Assembly (NCBI RefSeq): GCF_037325665.1
Contig: NC_090248.1
Span: 20,647,137 to 20,711,136, forward strand
Direction of reading: 5' to 3'
DNA from: Littorina saxatilis
Taxonomy: Eukaryota; Mollusca; Gastropoda; Littorinimorpha; Littorinidae
Length of the DNA: 64,000 nucleotides
Within the stretch, counting starts at the first letter, position 1; the number at the start of each line of letters is the position of its first letter. The position numbers and the translations under genes were made by a program. A model generated the notes under the pieces. It saw only the letters and a program-made list of their open reading frames with translations, made no database searches and was not told where the DNA came from. Shown here piece after piece: positions 50,146 through 63,560 of the stretch.

Positions 50146-51699
50146 TTATCATGTCTCCTTCACAAATATTAAGTAAAGTTGCATCCATTATCCGAATAGG
50201 ACGTCTTAACCCTTTTCCCTCCCGCACAGAATTATTTGGTCTCATGTGTGATTCAACTGAACGATCTAATGTCGCGATTTTACTGGATAGATTATAAGCT
50301 TATTAGCTGTGCCTAATTTCATATATACATTTCATGAAGTTACTAATTGCCGCCAGCTTTGTTATTCGTCATTACATAACATTGTCTACTTTGCTTATCG
50401 ATACAACTTTTGTTGTTTTCCTGCAGGGCTGCTTCTTTATAGATATGCGCAAAACATATACAAATCCGTCCGGTTTGTGTTGCATATTTTGCATAAAACC
50501 TACGACCTGGTGCAACGATTCAAAACCGCACATAAGCGGAGCACACGTTTTAGTTTACGCACATAACCAAATAAAAAAAACTTTGGCAGTAAAAACATCT
50601 GACCTGCAAGTTTCTCGCATGCCAAATTAGATTTCTAATTAAGTTACAATTATAACATCATACATTAGCGTTTTTCAGCTGCTTCATGGCATTACACAGA
50701 CACTCGGAGCATACTACACACACCGTATATTCTGTCCTCAGCTGGAAAACAGCGGTAGCAAAACTTACGCAAAAACAAATGGTGCATAAACAAACATACA
50801 CAATGCATATCATCAAAATGGTTACTGTTTTTACAAATAAGTCTTGTAATTTGACCTTTTCAGTAACCGCTGCCTTGTGTGTGCAAAAACAAACATACAC
50901 GATGCATCTAAAACTGTTGACTGTCTTCACAAAGACGTCTGGTGATTCAGTCGACCTTTTAAACGCTGCATTATGTTCCAGTTTCCGTGACCTCTTTGTT
51001 CTATCTATTCTCGTCGTCTTCCAGTCATGCGTGACTGCCTTTTAAACTGATTGCACCGTTGATCTAAACGACATCTTATCCGTACATTCCAAACGGTAAA
51101 TGCCTCCCATACCTGCACTTGTGTTGAAAGCTGTCGCGTGCTTGGCCGGAATTCCGTTGCCGCTTCTTAACGTTGCACTACTCCCGTGTGAGCCTTAGGT
51201 CAGTGTATCCGTTATCAAAATTCCGTAGCAGGTGTTTTACCTGGCTAACTTTCACTTTTCCTCACCTTGTGTCTCAGGTGTATCCGTTACAAACTTTGTT
51301 CTGCTCAAGCGTTACCGTTGCTGATTTGTTTCTCACTGTTCATCACAAGTTGTCTCTCATGCGTGTCCGTTATTAACTTAATTCTTCTTCTCAAGTATTT
51401 TACCTGGCCGTATTTCACTTTTCTTGACTGAGCTCGTCAGTCGCTCAAGTGTGTCCGTCGTAAACTTTCATCTCCTCCTCGAGCGTCCGGTCACGGTTAC
51501 CTGGCCGAATTTCTCTTTTCTTCACCTCGTCTGTCTCTCAGTTGCTTCCGTGATCAGCTATCTCCCACACTGACACATCGTCCAGCATTGTCATGCTGTC
51601 TCCGTGTTTAGGGCAACCCGGATATATGGCAGGCCTTCATGCGAGACGACCTAAACAGAAGTACACCACCATCGTCCAAGCGTATCGATCCTGTTTGTT
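50146..51699. repeat. Low-copy DNA containing two degenerate tandem repeats
   Basis: 50765-50975 holds two units of about 115 bp (AAACAAACATACACAATGCA, then ACTGT..TCACAAA). 51195-51560 holds about four diverged units of roughly 95-100 bp with the core TTTTACCTGGCCGTATTTCA, CTTTTCTTCACC and TGTCTCTCA. No coding exon is supported. Confidence 0.55.
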
Positions 51700-52527
51700 T
51701 CTGCAGCATTTCTGCATAATGTCATCTTTCGCGAGAGCAACGTTTTTTTTCTGCAGTAAAACAGTTTTACTGCAGTAAAATTGAAATCAAGAATGCTGCA
51801 GTAAAACGGTGATGTTGTTTTACTGGAGAAAAACTGTTTACACTTTTTCTTCAGCATTTTGGCATTATTCAGTTATTCTGCAGAAAAACAGAAATGCTGG
51901 AGAAAAACTGTCTTTTCTGCAGCATTTCTGCATAATGTCATCTTTCGCCGAAGCAACGGGTTTTTCTGGAGCAAAACATTTTACTGCAGTAAAATTGAAA
52001 TCAAGAATGCTGCAGTAAAACGGTGCTGTTGTTTTACTGCAGAAAACCTGTTTACACTTTTTCTGCAGCATTTTGTACTGGCTCATTATAATGTTGGAGC
52101 ACACGAGCCCCCCTCTGTCGAGAGATGGACCCATCCAAAATTACCAATAGTTGTGCGTGACACGAATGTAGGCCTATTTTGTCTGTCTGACTTCCTTTCC
52201 GCCGGAAGTTCAAAGTTTCAAATTAAACAATGGCAGAACAAACTATTATACTATCCCAGGGGGCGACGAATACAAACGCTACTTTACAAGGTCGTTCGTT
52301 TTTCTCCAGAAAAACTGTCACAGACTATTCTGAAGTTAATCGCAATAACGCTGCAGAAAACCAAGTAAACATTATGCTTCAGAAAAACTGTTTTACTGCA
52401 GTAAAAAAACGTTGCTTCGGTGAAAGATGACATTATGCAGAAAAGTGCTGCAGAAAAGACAGTTTTTCTCCAGCATTTCGGTTTTTCTCCAGAATAACTG
52501 AATAATGTCATAATCCACCAAGAGCCA
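51700..52527. mobile_element. CTGCAG-palindrome foldback element, copy 2
   Basis: Same modules as 43088-44155 and the same centre (CATTATAATGTTGGAGCAC). This copy has about 87 bp not present in copy 1 (52150-52238), including an ATG that opens a 66-codon frame (52230-52430, MAEQTIILSQGATNTNATLQ). Ends are AGCATTTCTGCATAATGTCA and TAATGTCATAATCCACCAAG. Confidence 0.7.
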
Positions 52528-53690
52528 GGATTGTTCACCAAAGCAATCAGTGACAAGACCAAAAGCAACAACAACACAACAAATTGAGCTAAGGGCAGAC
52601 ATATCTTCAGGCACTTAAAGACAGACAGACAGACAGACAGACAGGCAGACTGAAGGGTAGGCTACACACATACACAGACAGACACTGAGACAGACAAACA
52701 GACAGAAGGGTAGACATAGACAGACAGAGACAGACACATATATATATATATACACACTGACAACCTCCCCCACCCCACCCCTAACACACACACACACCAG
52801 TCACACGCAGGCGCACCCACACCCACACTGACACCCCCCCCACATACACACACACGTACACACACAACCACTGACACCCTCCCCCCACACACACGCGCGT
52901 GCACACACACACACACACACACACAACAAACTTCACCGGCAATCCAACGTTCGCTGCACCTTGCAAACAAAAATACCTGTTGGCAGTGGTAGCAGATTGA
53001 CTACCTGTCCCAAATCGATGAGAGGTATCAGTTTACCTCAGTCCTGGGTCGATGATAAGAGATTGGCGAAGGTTGTGTCCACGGATGTAGAAGGCTTTTT
53101 GACATAGCCCTGTATCCTACAAGTAATACGATCACACATCCCACTGGGGCTTAGTTTCCACTTAGATCAACCAGTTCACAAAATCACACAGCAAAAATCC
53201 CCTCCGCGTCGCTTCAGAACTCGGTGTCCTATGTTCCTGTTTACTCTCTCGCTGAAAAACTGCGTGTGAGCTTACAGTTACCCCTATTGTCAGGTAGATT
53301 TGTTTTTACCTGTCCGGGGCGCTCGACACTATCTCGGCTCAGTAGCACACTTGTGACGAACAGTCCCTGCAGCAGTTACTTCTCTTAAACCGTTGCTGAC
53401 CATGCCAAAGACAAAAGTGACTCCCGGTACTGAGTACCGGAGCGTTCTACGATGTGCAACTACTATCAAACAAATGTAGTTCTAACGGAGACGACGGAGA
53501 ATACGTTCATCTGTGACTGCACTTGAGACGAAAAGTCAAGTCGCGAGAAAAAGTGGGTCACTTTGGTGTCAAGTTATGCCCCATGCTTTACGGCGAACAT
53601 GTCACTGAACTTCAAACACTGATCTCAATGTCGACTGACTCGACTCAGTGACTGAGATAGGTCTCTACATTGGCGATCTACATTCCCTAA
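52528..53690. other. Microsatellites, then unique DNA
   Basis: 52618-52930 is a mix of CAGA, TA and CA repeats. 52931-53690 looks unique with modest CpG content; it could be promoter or 5' UTR sequence, but no exon can be defined. Confidence 0.4.
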
Positions 53691-54550
53691 ACAAGTCGCG
53701 TAAGGCGAAAATACAATATTTAGTCAAGTAGCTGTCGAACTCACAGAATGAAACTGAACGCAATGCCATTTTTCAGCAAGACCGTATACTCGTAGCATCG
53801 TCAGTCCACCGCTCATGGCAAAGGCAGTGAAATTGACAAGAAGAGCGGGGTAGTAGTTGCGCTAAGAAGGATAGCACGCGTTTCTGTACCTCTCTTTGTT
53901 TTAACTTTCTGAGCGTGTTTTTAATCCAAACATATCATATCTATATGTTTTTGGAATCAGGAACCGACCAGGAATAAGATGAAAGTGTTTTTAAATTGAT
54001 TTCGACAATTTAATTTTGATAATAATTTTTATATATTTAATTTTCAGAGCTTGTTTTTAATTCGAATATAACATATTTATATGTTTTTGGAATCAGCAAA
54101 TGATGGAGAATAAGATAAACGTAAATTTGGATCGTTTTATAAATTTTTATTTTTTTTTACAATTTTCAGATTTTTAATGACCAAAGTCATTAATTAATTT
54201 TTAAGCCACCAAGCTGAAATGCAATACCGAAGTCCGGGCTTCGTCGAAGATTACTTGACCAAAATTTCAACCAATTTGGTTGAAAAATGAGGGCGTGACA
54301 GTGCCGCCTCAACTTTCACGAAAAGCCGGATATGACGTCATCAAAGACATTTATTAAAAAAATGAAAAAAACGTTCGGGGATTTCATACCCAGAAACTCT
54401 CATGTCAAATTTCATAAAGATCGGTCCAGTAGTTTAGTCTGAATCGCTCTACACACACACACACACACACGCACAGACACACATACACCACGACCCTCGT
54501 TTCGATTCCCCCTCGATGTTAAAATATTTAGTCAAAACTTGACTAAATAT
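53691..54550 (+). repeat. ACAAGTCGCG-family repeat, left member of a second inverted pair
   Basis: Full copy from ACAAGTCGCG to TTGACTAAATAT, facing the array that begins at 54903. Confidence 0.85.
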
Positions 54551-54902
54551 AATAAAAGGACCTTTATTTTTCTCCTGCGGCTGTGATGATTGAACAACTT
54601 GGGCAGCCTTATAGTTTCCCTCCAGTCTTTTCCCCCCCGAAAAACCAACAGAGCGGAACAGCGGACAAGTATAAATCCTCCGTGTTTACATCCTGGAGTG
54701 GCGGCGGTTTTTTCACGCCCACTCTTACGACGAATGCGCTTCGCGGGGTGTCAGTTTTGAGGTCAACAACAGTACCAACCACGCTTGAACCAGGGGCTGT
54801 GGAAGAGACGAAAGCATAGCACTGCATTGTCAAACGCTAACTTTCAGTAGAGTACAAAACGCGGTGGTAATCATTCTGTTTACTAAATGGCTGATTCTTT
54901 TT
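54551..54902. other. Unique 350-bp spacer between inverted repeat copies
   Basis: GC-richer than its surroundings and open for 70-80 codons on both strands, but with no recognisable domain. I do not call a gene. Confidence 0.35.
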
Positions 54903-54981
54903 ACATTTAGTCAAGTTATGACTAAATGTTTTAACATCGAGGGGGGAATTGAGACGAGGGTCGTGGTGTATGTGTGTGTGT

Positions 54982-55025
<44 letters not shown>

Positions 55026-55851
55026 CGTGTAGAGCGATTCAGACCAAACTACTGGACCGATCTTTATGAAATTTGACATGAAAGTTCCTGGGTATGATAT
55101 CCCCATACGTTTTTTTCATTTTTTTGATAAATGTCTTTGATGACGTCATATCCGGCTTTTTGTGAAAGTTGAGGCGGCACTGTCACGCCCTCATTTTTCA
55201 ACCAAATTGGTTGAAATTTTGGTCAAGTATTGTTCGACGAAGCCCGGACTTCGGTTTTGTATTTCAGCGTGGTGGCTTAAAAATTAAATAATGACTTTGG
55301 TCATTAAAAATCTGAAAATTGTAAAAAAAATATTTCTTTTATAAAACGATCCAAATTTACGTTCATCTTATTCTCCATCATTTGCTGATTCCAAAAACAT
55401 ATAAATATGTTATATTTGGATTAAAAACAAGCTCTGAAAATTAAATATATAAAAATTATTATCAAAATTAAATTGTCGAAATCAATTTAAAAACACTTTC
55501 ATCTTATTCCTTGTCGGTTCCTGATTCCAAAAACATATAGATATGATATGTTTGGATTAAAAACACGCTCAGAAAGTTAAAACGAAGAGAGGTACAGAAA
55601 AGCGTGCTATCGTTCTCAGCGCAACTACTACCCCGCTCTTCTTGTCAATTTCACTGCCTTTGCCGTGAGCGGTGGACTGACGATGTTACGAGTATACGGT
55701 CTTGCTGCGTTGCATTGCGTTTAGTTTCATTCTGTGAGTTCGACAGCTACTTGACTAAATGTTGTATTTTCGCCTTACGCGACTTGTTACATTTAGTCAA
55801 GTTATGACTAAATGTTTTAACATCGAGGGGGGAATCGAGACGAGGGTCGTG

Positions 55852-55910
<59 letters not shown>

Positions 55911-58677
55911 CGTGTAGAGCGATTCAGACCAAACTACTGGACCGATCTTTATGAAATTTGACATGAGAGTTCCTGGGTATGATATCCTCAGACATTTTTT
56001 TCATTTTTTTGATAAATGTCTTTGATGACGTCATATCCGGCTTTTCGTGAAAGTTGAGGCGGCACTGTCACGCCCTCATTTTTCAACCAAATTGGTTGAA
56101 ATTTTGGTCAAGTAATGTTCGACGAAGCCCGGACTTCGGTATTGCATTTCAGCTTAGTGGCTTAAAAATTAATTAATGACTTTGGTCATTAAAAATCTGA
56201 AAATTGTAATTAAAATTCTTTCTTTATAAAACGATCCAAATTTACGTTCATCTTATTCTTCATCATTTTCTGATTCCAATAACATATACATATGTTATAT
56301 TTGGATTAACAACAAGCTCTGAAAATTAAATATATAAAAATTATTATCAAAATCAAATTTTCCAAATCAATTTTAAAACACTTTCATCTTATTCCTTGTC
56401 GGTTCCTGATTCCAAAAACATATAGATATGATATGTTTGGATTAAAAACACGCTCAGAAAGTTAAAACGAAGAGAGGTACAGAAAAGCGTGCTATCCTTC
56501 CCAGCGCAACTACTACCCCGCTCTTCTTGTCAATTTCACTGCCTATGCCGTGAGCGGTGGACTGACGATGCTGCGAGTATACGGTCTTGCTGCGTTGCAT
56601 TGCGTTCAGTTTCATTCTGTGAGTTCGACAGCTACTTGACTAAATGTTGTATTTTCGCCTTACGCGACTTGTTACATTTAGTCAAGTTTTGACTAAATGT
56701 TTTAACATAGAGGGGGAATCGAAACGAGGGTCGTGGTGTATGTGTGTATGTGTGTGTGTGCGTGCGTGTAGAGCGATTCAGACCAAACTACTGGACCGAT
56801 CTTTATGAAATTTGACATGAGAGTTCCTGGGTATGATATCCTCAGAATTTTTTTTCATTTTTTTGATAAATGTCTTTGATGACGTCATATCCGGCTTTTC
56901 GTGAAAGTTGAGGCGGCACTGTCACGCTCTCATTTTTCCACCAAATTGGTTGAAATTTTAATCAAGTAATCTCCGACAAAGCCCGGACTTCGGTATTGCA
57001 TTTCAGCTTGGTGGCTTAAAAATTAATTAATGACTTTGGTCATTAAAAATCTGAAAATTGTAAAAAAAACATTTTTTTAATAAAACGATCCAAATTTACG
57101 TTCATCTTATTCTCCATTATTTTCTGATTCCAAAAACATATAAATATGTTATATTTGGATTAAAAACAAGCTCTGAAAATTAAAAATATAAAAATTATGA
57201 TCAAAATTAAATTTTCGAAATCAATTTAAAAACACTTTCATCTTATTCCTTGTCGGTTCCTGATTCCAAAAACATATAGATATGATATGTTTGGATTGAA
57301 AACACGCTCAGATAGTTAAAACGAAGAGAGGTACAGAAAAGCGTGCTATTCTTCTCAGCGCAACTACTTCCCCGCTCTTTTTGTCAATTTCACTGCCTTT
57401 GCCATGAGCGGTGGACTGACGATGCTACGAGTATACGGTCTTGCTGCGTTGCATTGCGTTCAGTTTCATTCTGTGAGTTCGACAGCTAAACAATCTTCGA
57501 CGAAGGCCGGACTTCGGTATTGCATTTCAGCTTGGTGGCTTAAAATTTAATTAATGATTTTGGTCATTAAAAATCTGAAAATTGTAAAAAAAAATAAAAA
57601 AAATAAAACGATCCAAATTTACGTTCATCTTATTCTTTATCATGTTCTGATTCCACAAACATATAAATATGTTATATTTTGATTAAAAACAAGCTCTGAA
57701 AATTAAAAATATAAAAATTATGATCAAAATTAAATTTCCGAAATCGATTTAAAAACAATTTCATCTTATTCCTTGTCGGTTCCTGATTCCAAAAACATAT
57801 AGATATGATCTGTTTGGATTAAAAACACGCTCAGAAACTTAAAACGAAGAGAGGTACAGTAAAGCGTGCTATGAGGCACAGCGCATCGAGACGAGGGTGT
57901 GTTGTATGTGTGTGTGTGTGTGCGTGTGTGTGTGTAGAGCGATTGAGAGTAAACTACTTGACCGATCTTTATGAAATTTGACATGAGAGTTCCTGGGTAT
58001 GACATCCCCGGAAGTTTTTTTCATTTTTTCGATAAATGTCTTTGATGACGTCATATCCGGCTTTTTGTAAAAGTTGAGGCGGCACTGTCACACCCTCATT
58101 TTTCAATCAAATTGATTGAAATTTTGGCCAAGCAATCTTCGACGAAGGCCGGACTTCGGTATTGCATTTCAGCTTAGTGGCTTAAAAATTAATTAATGAC
58201 TTTGGTCATTAAAAATCTGAAAATTGTAATTAAAATTCTTTCTTTATAAAACGATCCAAATTTACGTTCACCTTATTCTTCATCATTTTCTGATTCCAAA
58301 AACATATAAATATGTTATATTCGGATTAAAAACAAGCTCTGAAAATTAAAAATATAAAAATTATTATCAAAATCAAATTTCCGAAATCGATTTAAAAACA
58401 CTTTCATCTTATTCCTTGTCGGTTCCTGATTCCAAAAACATATAGATATGATATGTTTGGATTAAAAACACGCTCAGAAAGTTAAAACGAAGAGAGGTAC
58501 AGAAAAGCGTGCTATTCTTCTCAGCGCAACTACTACCCCGCTCTTCTTGTCAATTTCACTGCCTTTGTCACGATGCTACGAGTATACGGTCTTGCTGAAA
58601 AATTGCATTGCGTTCAGTTTCATTCTGTGAGTTCGACAGCTTGACTAAATGTTGTATTTTCACCTTACGCGACTTGT
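54903..58677 (-). repeat. Head-to-tail array of ACAAGTCGCG-family repeats
   Basis: Units: 54903-55787, 55789-56672, 56674-57488 (truncated), 57489-57883 (internal fragment) and 57884-58677 (lacks the palindromic end). The first junctions are direct: CGCGACTTGT-T-ACATTTAGTC with a single T between units. Each unit keeps the TG microsatellite, the TGACGTCAT motif and the TTAATTAATGACTTTGGTCA block. Confidence 0.9.
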
Positions 58678-58786
58678 TTTAACCTCTTGTGTGTGAAGTA
58701 CGGTCGTTGCACAGTCATGTGTCGTGTTTCCCTCCGAGACTAGAGATCTTTATCTTGTTTACGACAGGTGTTTTGGAGATAGAGAG

Positions 58787-58825
<39 letters not shown>

Positions 58826-59658
58826 TGGGGTGGGGGTGGGGGGGGGAGGGGGGGGTAAGGGGGCATCGTGACTATTGTTGATGGCTGCTCCTCGAATGGG
58901 TTCAGTTGAGGTTGTGAGATGCGGTTTGAGATATTTTAGTCATTGCCGAGTTACTCAGCTCGTGATCGCATATGATATTATATTCCTAGCTTGGGCCAAG
59001 CAGATCATAACCCATGAACTATTCATCAATGTATCCCACGCTGACACTGCACAACTGATACATTCTGAAGACAAAACAGTTTCAAGTTACGTCCCCACGG
59101 GCCACTAAACCTCTTAGGGACATTAAACTAATAGCTTTGCATTTTATAAACACGGAAAAATATATTCAGGTGCAGATTGCGAAAGAAAACTGATACACAC
59201 ACACATATATAATGGAATTGGACAGACTCGAGGTCTTGACCCATATTGAACTCTTCAACCAATCACACCATGCCCCCTTAGGCTACCCCCCAAACCACCG
59301 CTAGCGGCGTGACGAGGTCTTGTATCACAGCGTAGCTGATACATAAAGGCTGTGGTTCCACAGATAGAAAGTTTTGTAGAGCGGAAGGCAGTCGGGCTTC
59401 AAAGCGTCCTTGGGTGGCGTTTGATCAAAAATCGAATCCGTTGAGAACCACCGCCGTATTTAACTATGTTCCCAAAGCCCCGCGGCGGGTTCAGTGGTGA
59501 ATTTCAGTCAGTTTGGCAACAAAGGATCCTTCTTTATCATGTATTATCGGGAAGAAAATGTCTCAAGTCGATCTCAGTATGCCGCCGTTCACGGGATACC
59601 TCCAGCTTCGCTAGTTTGTGTGCGCGGGCGGCCTTGCTGCACGGCCGCAGTACTCAAA
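58678..59658. other. GA/G-rich tract and unique DNA
   Basis: 58778-58862 is (GA)n followed by a G-rich run. The remainder becomes GC-richer towards 59300-59650. Short open frames exist without recognisable domains. Confidence 0.4.
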
Positions 59659-60137
59659 CCGGTGTCACGAACTGAAAACTCCAGTGAGGGTCACCATGGC
59701 CGGGGGGTCTGTGCACGTGCACGTTGAGGCCAAAAGTGCCATGCACGGTGATCCACGGTGCACGTTACGAAACTGAAAGCTCCATGCACGGTGCACGCCG
59801 GACCTCTGTGCACGGTGCACGCTACGAGAATTTCCCCATTCCCATGCACGTTACGTCCAAAAAGCCCATTCCCGGTGCACGTGGTAAAGCATCGCCCCCC
59901 TCAACTCTGCCTGAACAATTCTTCTCATTGCGGTCAATGCGCATGCGCTAACACGGTCGTGAACAACCTAACCCTAACACTTACCCTAATCCTAACCCTA
60001 ATCCTAACCCTAACCCATGGTTCGTTCGGTCAAAGGCCGGGTCGCACTCATTTTTTAAGTCCAAGATTGGCGCATGCGCATTGACCGCAATGAGAAGGAT
60101 TGTTCAGCAGAAGTCAGTTTCAGTTCGTGACACCGGC
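59659..60137. repeat. Foldback with interstitial telomeric repeats and a GTGCACG minisatellite
   Basis: Outer arms: ACCGGTGTCACGAACTGAAA (59659) against TTTCAGTTCGTGACACCGG (to 60137). Inner arms: 59912-59949 against 60070-60107, sharing CATTGCGGTCAATGCGCATG. Between the inner arms, 59967-60016 is (CCTAAC)n, about eight partly degenerate telomeric units. In the left half, 59700-59885, TGCACGGTGCACG-type motifs recur. Confidence 0.75.
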
Positions 60138-62690
60138 CGTGGTAGACTCTGCACATTTACTCTGGGACCAGATCCGTCAGCCTATGCAGACATTCGAGTT
60201 GGGCCAAACTCAATAAAAGGTTCAGAGCTGAAACTAGACGCCAGGTAACATCATGCCCCTAATGGCTTTGCCGTGAGGGCGTAAAACTTACATTTTCTTC
60301 TACTAGACGCCAGAGTATGGCCCCAACCATAGACCTATCTAAATATAGGTCCCTGCCCCAACTGACCAAGCTAACCATGACCGCGCACGTGCTTGCTCTA
60401 CTTTCGTTACCACAGGATCTAGGAGCAGACGACCACTGAACGACAGTAATTCACCAAAAATGGAAAATATTGTACTTTGCTCATACAGTCTTCAGTAAAT
60501 GAAAAAAGAGACAGGTTTTGTAAGCTGTGTAGCTTTAATTATGCCATGGGAGTTCATTTAATGAGATTTTGCTTTCCCTTTTTTTTTACGACAACAGCGA
60601 CATACATTCCGAACGGATGGCGCCATGTTTCGTTTTCGTCGCTCAATGTCCAGCTCGTTAGAATGTTGAAACAGATGACAACCAGATGAATTTTGTGAGT
60701 AGTATGGTTTTTAAATATTGGACCATGCACGTTTGAACTTTTTGCACTGTTAGTTTCAATAGAACAACATTCACAAACAAGAGATAATAAATAACGTAAC
60801 CGCGTCTGGCACTAAGTCAATGCCAATGGCCGACATTATAATTATTTGTGAGGATATTTCTTGGAAATTAGAACATTTGCAAAGTTTGTTTCGGTTGTTA
60901 TTTTTCACTGTATTCTTTTTTTTATTATTGATACTGGAATAGGTTAACTCACGCGTAGTAGGTCAGGTCATGTGCGTCCTAATTTTGAGGGAAACTAAAA
61001 AATACGGTTTATTTACATTGCAATAAAATAGAATTTCGCGAAAGGGATCCACTGGTTGTTTCCCTTGCACCCCACATGTGGCACTGGCAGCATCGTGTGA
61101 TCGGATGCAAACAAACAACAAAGGTTATTCGAACTATTCTGCGATGAATAATAATATTGATTTGTGTCTGTTATTCATCCATTATTTTAATTTAGGAAAA
61201 TTAAACAGGATCACGAACAGTTTGCATGCCTTTTTTTTGCTTGACAAATTATGAGAAGCATACATGTGCATACTAATGTTGCTTCATCTGAAGATCTAAT
61301 TATTTGTACTATTTTTGTCTGCGTTTTTCTGTGCATGACAGTTTGAAAGTAACCTAGAGGTTTGCACGATGATGTAAACCATCACAGATATTGTCAGGCT
61401 TTTACACACAGTACAAACACCCTTTCATTTAAACACTCACCGCTTGAGAACATCCTCGGTGCCCTCCGTAAAGAGCGAGCAATTTTCAAAGAATGTCTTT
61501 TTGCGTGGTTTATCTTACCCCTGAGCCATCGTGAACCAGTGTGATCCAGTTTCCTTTTTTTCACAATTTAGTCATCAGTTTCTGATTTCAATGTGACTCG
61601 CTGTAAAAAGTGTAAGCTTATCTGCAAAAGCACGTTATTGTGTACCTCTGAATCAACGCCACAAACAGCTGCGAACTAGAGCGGTTGACGGTTCAGAGGA
61701 ACTGGCGCTTGGCACAACCGTCGTCTGTTACGAGAAAGACGTTCTGCGTAACACGTTTCCGGGCTTTTCTTTTTTCAAACTTTCAAAACGTCGATTTGAT
61801 CTTGTCTTGATGATAAAAGAATTTTTTATGATTTAAGAATGTTTGTGTAACAAAGCTGTCAATTTACTATTTAGATTTTTAAAGTTAGAACGAGGCGCCT
61901 GATTGTCCGTTCGCATAGTAAACGAAAATAATGTCTCGCTCTCGACAGAAAGCAGCCAGGATGTTCCCGTTCGGTGAGCGTTCAAATGGAAGTATGCTTG
62001 CACTGTATGTAGAGGCTCGGGGAGCTCAGTGATGGTTTACAGGAGGCTCACTGTGCCTTTAAACATTGGCATGAATCGGCAGAAGAAGAATGCACTTTTG
62101 AAAAGAAATTGAATAAAGGATTTAACATCAAACTCGCAGCGTGTGAGCAAATTCTCAAACTTACCCGTAAGCAATTGTAAAGAGAATTGTAGGTAAAACA
62201 AGTTTTCGAGAACAAGCCATTATTTGGACGTGGTGACACATGGTATTACATTATACATAATCAAAATCTTAATCAAGTTAATGGAAAATGTGATACAGTT
62301 GAGTCTCAAAAACCAGCTTAGATGCCTTGCAATACTTCACTTAAGTGAAATATTAGATGCTGAAGAAATGATACAAAGCAAGACAAACATAAGAAAAAGA
62401 GGAAAAAGAAGAAATGCAGAGGATTACATCACTTGGATTTCTTGGTAAGGTAAGTCATTGGTAAGAAGGGATTGCTCTAGAATATTTCTTTTTTTTTCTA
62501 ATGAGAGCCTTTTATATATATAGAAATAGATCTGTCAGCTGATAAGTGCAGTGAATAAAGTTGCTGCCAGACATTCTTTTTTATCTTCAGAATTTTTACG
62601 CCTAGGCAAAATTGCATGTTTAACTGAAGGAGTCTACCATACTCCCTAACTCAGTCAATGTCTCTGAATGAACACATTTTGGCAATAAAT
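60138..62690. other. Low-copy AT-rich DNA, no gene recognised
   Basis: Only short open frames, without domains or splice-site support. A host gene with small exons cannot be excluded. Confidence 0.4.
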
Positions 62691-63077
62691 CTGTCAGGAT
62701 TGTATGGGTTGTGGTAGAGTTGCTTTTCCTTGGAAACGTTGAGTCAAGCTACATGTGACTTCTCCACATGTAGTCACTCAATCTGTAGACTGAGGGATGC
62801 AATCACATCTGCAATGCCGATTGGCACCTCCGATGTGCTTACTTTTGAACGTAAAGAGTCTTATATTGAGCAAACAGTGCCGAAAGCACACCTCGGAGCT
62901 ACTAGTATTACTCACTGGGATGTTAGTCGTTCCCATGATTTCTCTTGCACAGATCGTCGTCGCCGTTTGCTAGTGATAAGCCTACAATGTCAGGTGTAGC
63001 TTAACTTAGTGTTTCCATGGAAAAGCAAGGGAAAACAAGGGAAAGCTACTCTTCCACAACCCATTTAAACTTGACAG
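62691..63077. mobile_element. 387-bp MITE
   Basis: CTGTCAGGATTGTATGGGTT followed by GTGGTAGAG is mirrored, with small differences, by the right end (CTCTTCCACAACCCATTTAA, then ACTTGACAG). Inner arms TTTCCTTGGAAAC and GTTTCCATGGAAA also match. Confidence 0.65.
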
Positions 63078-63560
63078 TTATTTTCAAACATTACATTGTG
63101 CCTATTGTGCCTTGGATTGAAAATAAAATTACTCTATTATGTTTAACTTTATGTAAAAGCATTTAGTCTGTCTGTTCTGAATGGTTACTGAAAACCTTGA
63201 TTGAAACCAGAAGATCACTTCTCTGGTCAACAATGAAAATAATCATGACTGGGCACTCCCAGCTCCTGGGACCGTAATAAGTCAAAGAGAGAAAAAATAA
63301 CAGTGACAACTGAAGAAGGTTCAAGTGGTAGGATTACTAACTTCTGATTTGGTGATGAAACAATATGGTTCACGTATTCTTCTTCACCTTCATTTGGCTG
63401 TATATGTGCAGTGTTTTTCCCCAGACAAAGAAACAATGGAGCAGTTGGACCTAGATTGAAAATACATAGGTCCAAATGTCCTGCTGGCAACAACACCATT
63501 GTGATGTCAGAAGATCTCCTGTATGTCAAAACTATCAAACGGTCGGTCGACAGGCCATGG

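Noticed and set aside
54583-54833. Overlapping 74-78 codon frames on both strands
   Set aside because: No domain, no splice context and flanked by repeats; insufficient to call a gene.
55604-56692. Repeated 67-70 codon frames (FCEFDSYLTKCCIFALRDL), also at 38878 and 41338
   Set aside because: Part of the ACAAGTCGCG repeat; different copies are truncated or shifted and no start context or domain is conserved.
59967-60016. Chromosome end
   Set aside because: The telomeric tract is only about 50 bp, degenerate and followed by 4 kb of ordinary sequence, so it is interstitial.
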